DNA from: Firmicutes bacterium UBA3914
GTDB taxonomy: Bacteria; Bacillota; Limnochordia; Darwinibacteriales; Darwinibacteriaceae
Direction of reading: 5' to 3'
DNA: 8,878 nt
Assembly: GCA_002391385.1 (NCBI GenBank)
Contig: DGEY01000029.1
Coordinates: 24,606 to 33,483, forward strand
The notes under the pieces are model-generated. The model did not search any database and was not told the origin of the DNA. It was given only the letters and a program-made list of their open reading frames with translations. The translations under genes and the position numbers were made by a program. Below are positions 6,789 through 8,878 of the stretch, one piece after another. Within the stretch, counting starts at the first letter, position 1. Every line of letters begins with the position of its first letter.

Positions 6789-7524
6789 CCCTTTCCAGCC
6801 TCCGTGCTACTTCTTTAGCCAAAAAACCTGCCACATCCCGGGCGGTGGTTCCCGGCCCGAAACCGGCATCGAACCCGAGCTCAGCGGCGAGAATCCGATC
6901 GATGCGGGGGCCGCCAACCACCATGATCAGCTTGGGCCTTAGTCCTTCCGCCTCCGCCAGTTCCACCAGTTCCGTGAGGTTTTGGATGTGCACATTCCTC
7001 TGGGTGACCACCTGCGACACCAAAACCGCATCGGCCTGAACCTCCACCGCCTTCTGCAGGAGCATCTCGTTGGGGATCTGGCTGCCTAAGTTGTAGGTCT
7101 CGAACATGGGATAACGCTCCAAGCCGTATTCGCCCTTGTAGCCCTTCATGTTCATAATGGCGTCCAAGCCCACCGTATGGGCGTCGGTGCCTGTACAGGC
7201 GCCCACCACCACCACTTTCCGCCCGATTTTCTCTGCAATGAAGGCGTTGATCTCCTCAAAATCCATGGGCGGTTCCGCCGCCGGCACTGCCGGCAGGGTG
7301 GTGAGGTCCACGCTGTGGCGGCAGCTGCCGTAAACGATAAAGAACGTGAAGTCGCGCAGATCTTTGCTGTGCACGATCTGCACATCATCCAAGCCCATCT
7401 GGGAGGCCAGCCGGCGAGCCGCCTCCTGGGCCTGGGCCCCGGCGGGCAGAGGCAGGGTAAAACTGAGCTGCACTCTTCCATCATTCCAGGTATCTCCATA
7501 GGGCCTGATCAGCTGCTCCCTCAT
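6781..7524 (-). CDS. kamE: Lysine 5,6-aminomutase beta subunit (B12- and PLP-binding)
   Basis: Small subunit of lysine 5,6-aminomutase; with KamD it forms the active enzyme. The product has 247 residues. Residues 1 to about 95 form the dimerisation region (RPYGDTWNDG near the start), and about 100-240 form a Rossmann-like B12-binding domain. The cobalamin motif DxHxxG is present as D114-A-H116-T-V-G119, where His116 would be the lower axial cobalt ligand. Eleven residues on, Lys127 (in NMKGY) corresponds to the PLP Schiff-base lysine (His133 and Lys144 in C. sticklandii, the same spacing). VSQVVTQ and VVGGPRI are the later nucleotide-loop contacts. The N-terminus is about 15 residues shorter than the sticklandii protein as I remember it. 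The ATG lies inside the kamD stop (ATGA, 4-nt overlap), and a G-rich stretch (AAGGGGGG) sits about 8 nt upstream. It ends in TAG. Confidence 0.97.
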   Translation of the reverse strand: MREQLIRPYGDTWNDGRVQLSFTLPLPAGAQAQEAARRLASQMGLDDVQIVHSKDLRDFTFFIVYGSCRHSVDLTTLPAVPAAEPPMDFEEINAFIAEKIGRKVVVVGACTGTDAHTVGLDAIMNMKGYKGEYGLERYPMFETYNLGSQIPNEMLLQKAVEVQADAVLVSQVVTQRNVHIQNLTELVELAEAEGLRPKLIMVVGGPRIDRILAAELGFDAGFGPGTTARDVAGFLAKEVARRLERGE

Positions 7525-8878
7525 GACCGCTTCCCCCCTTCCGCTGCCTGCAGGCCCAGTTCACGCCCGAGCCGCTCCATAAAGGGATTCACGTAGTCTA
7601 TACCTTTGCGCACCACTCCCTCACGGCCTTTGCCCCCTGCGGGCGGGCGCTTAATGTCGGCGAAATACCCCTGGCTGATGGCACGCTTCAGGCCCAGCTG
7701 GGCAATCTCCTCCAAAAACGCCACGGTCTTTGCCACGATCTCCTCCGACCTTTTTTGGATCAGGCCATCGGGCTTGAAGGTGATTTCCCTGCCCAGGTCC
7801 CGGGCATTTTCCATCACATACTTGGCGTTCTCCAGACTGAGGATGCGGTCGCTGAGGTAGGGGGTATGGATGGCCTCGGTGAGCATGCCCAGAAGGTGGA
7901 TGCTCTGGCCGGTGAGGACCGAGGCTAAGTTGAACATGGCGTTCTGCACATGGCCCATGAAGATATCTCCAGTCATGTACTTGGTGGGAGGCATGTACTT
8001 CAGCGGCGATGCGGGGAAAATCTGGCGGACAGTTTGGGCCATGGCCAGTTCGTAAAGGAACCCGTTGGGCAGCTTGGGATCGAGCTCAAAGGCGTGCCCT
8101 AAGCCCAGCTGCCAGGGGCGCAGCCCTGCCTGGAGGGCCAGCCGTTCGTTGATGAAGTTGGACGCCAAAACAGTATGGGCCTGCTCATAGGCATCCGCGG
8201 TGGTGAGGTAGTTGTCTTCTCCGGTGTTGATAATGATCCCGGCATAGGCGTTGATCATGCGGGAAAAGTGCTGATCGGCAAAAGTGCGATCCATATTGAT
8301 ATCCCTAAAGAGAATGCCGTACATGGCATCGTTCAGCATCATATCCAGCCGCTCCAGGGCTCCCATGGCGGCGATTTCAGGCATGCACAGGCCCGAGCAG
8401 TAGTTAACCAGCTGGATGTAGCGGCCCAGCTCCTCGCCTACTTCATCCAGGGCCTGCCGCATGAGGCGGAAATTGGCCTGGGTGGCATAGGTACCGCCGA
8501 AGCCCTCGGTGGTGGTGCCGTAGGGAACATAATCCAGGAGGCTCTGGGCCGTGGTGCGGATCACGGCGATGATGTCTGCGCCGTGTCTGGCCGCGGCCTG
8601 GGCCTGTTTCACATCCTCAAAGATGTTACCGCTGGCCACGATCACGTATTTCAAAGGCTCCGGGCCCGTACCCAACCTAGCTTTAAGTTCCTCCCGGGTC
8701 TGCCGCTGTCGGGCAATGGCCTCCAGGGCCCTTTGGGTGTACTCAGCCAAAACCTGCTCCACCCGGGCAGGCGGTTGGATCTCCAGGGAACACAAGGAGA
8801 GATCCCCGGCACATGCCTCCGCCACCTCCTGCGGCGTTTTGCCCAGGGCCGCCACCGCGTTGGCCAGCCAAAAGGCAA
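7521..8878 (-). CDS. kamD: Lysine 5,6-aminomutase alpha subunit (5'-partial)
   Basis: Large subunit of the adenosylcobalamin- and PLP-dependent lysine 5,6-aminomutase, which moves the terminal amino group of L-beta-lysine (or D-lysine) to the neighbouring carbon, giving 3,5-diaminohexanoate in lysine fermentation. The frame stays open to the window edge. The GTG at 8855 is an internal valine, because the preceding codons (AFWLANA) continue the family's N-terminal alignment. About 451 codons are visible against roughly 516 in Clostridium sticklandii KamD as I recall it, so about 65 N-terminal residues lie outside. Conserved blocks include KTPQEV near the start, IRTTAQSLLDYVPYG, TEGFGGTYATQ, NYCSGLCMPEIAAMG, INTGEDNYLTTADA, LKYMPPTKYMTGDIF and a C-terminal KRPPAGGKG. 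The family fold is a TIM barrel whose active site is completed by the B12/PLP-carrying beta subunit. The TGA stop overlaps the kamE start (ATGA), suggesting translational coupling. The identification is firm; only the true start is unknown. Confidence 0.97.
   Translation of the reverse strand, partial: AFWLANAVAALGKTPQEVAEACAGDLSLCSLEIQPPARVEQVLAEYTQRALEAIARQRQTREELKARLGTGPEPLKYVIVASGNIFEDVKQAQAAARHGADIIAVIRTTAQSLLDYVPYGTTTEGFGGTYATQANFRLMRQALDEVGEELGRYIQLVNYCSGLCMPEIAAMGALERLDMMLNDAMYGILFRDINMDRTFADQHFSRMINAYAGIIINTGEDNYLTTADAYEQAHTVLASNFINERLALQAGLRPWQLGLGHAFELDPKLPNGFLYELAMAQTVRQIFPASPLKYMPPTKYMTGDIFMGHVQNAMFNLASVLTGQSIHLLGMLTEAIHTPYLSDRILSLENAKYVMENARDLGREITFKPDGLIQKRSEEIVAKTVAFLEEIAQLGLKRAISQGYFADIKRPPAGGKGREGVVRKGIDYVNPFMERLGRELGLQAAEGGKRS

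Noticed and set aside
5277..6818. Plus-strand open frame of 513 codons antisense to atoD, kce and kal
   Set aside because: It lies entirely opposite three well-supported genes, its translation is low-complexity and rich in His, Gly, Leu and Pro with no recognisable domain, and long antisense frames are expected opposite GC-rich genes.
7272..7300. GCCGGCA/TGCCGGC inverted repeat in kamE
   Set aside because: Only one base separates the arms, so no stable hairpin of that form is possible, and it falls in an Ala/Pro-rich coding linker where GC-rich codons produce such repeats by chance.
8653..8878. Alternative minus-strand frame at the right edge, and the GTG at 8855 as kamD start
   Set aside because: The alternative frame is Arg/Trp-rich without homology, while the kamD frame upstream of 8855 continues the family's conserved N-terminal sequence to the window edge, so 8855 is internal.

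Overview
The window is one tightly packed operon of ten genes, all on the minus strand, so transcription runs from the right edge towards position 1. In transcription order it reads kamD (5'-truncated by the window edge), kamE, kal, kce, atoD, atoA, kamA, thiolase, hbd, crt. It encodes most of the anaerobic lysine fermentation pathway (lysine to acetate plus a C4 acid, via beta-lysine and 3,5-diaminohexanoate), fused to the three soluble enzymes that interconvert crotonyl-CoA and acetyl-CoA. Every gene was recognised from conserved catalytic motifs. No phage, IS, CRISPR or RNA gene was seen, and no stretch longer than about 40 nt lacks a gene.

Organism: GC looks to be near 60% by eye. Genes are spaced by -8 to +38 nt, Shine-Dalgarno sequences are strong and purine-rich (AGGAGG, GGAGGTGA), and GTG/TTG starts are common. 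The enzymes are oxygen-sensitive or typically anaerobic (radical-SAM KamA, B12/PLP KamDE). All of this suggests an anaerobic, amino-acid-fermenting bacterium, probably a moderately GC-rich Firmicutes (Clostridia-like) lineage. The species cannot be fixed from this window.

Layout, right to left in + coordinates: 8878-6781 encodes the B12/PLP lysine 5,6-aminomutase (KamD+KamE, ATGA overlap). 6788-5562 encodes the ammonia lyase Kal and the cleavage enzyme Kce, with a TTG start forced by an in-frame stop two codons upstream. 5536-4213 encodes the two CoA-transferase subunits, overlapping by 8 nt. 4187-2916 encodes lysine 2,3-aminomutase (TTG start). 2877-40 encodes thiolase, 3-hydroxybutyryl-CoA dehydrogenase and crotonase. 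A perfect 9-bp hairpin at 1-23, just after the last stop, is probably the stem of the operon terminator; any U-tract lies outside the window.

How the genes work together: KamA makes L-beta-lysine and KamDE moves the second amino group to give 3,5-diaminohexanoate. Kdd (not in the window) would oxidise that. Kce uses acetyl-CoA to form 3-aminobutyryl-CoA and acetoacetate, and Kal removes ammonia to give crotonyl-CoA. AtoDA activates acetoacetate and thiolase splits acetoacetyl-CoA. Hbd and Crt add a route between crotonyl-CoA and acetoacetyl-CoA, which could run either as an oxidative branch to acetate or as a butyrate-forming branch. Butyryl-CoA dehydrogenase/Etf, Kdd, a lysine transporter and a regulator are absent here and may lie outside.

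The enzymes belong to known families. The points worth a second look are the pathway wiring, the KamA that has lost all four structural zinc cysteines, the start-codon usage and the gene order.
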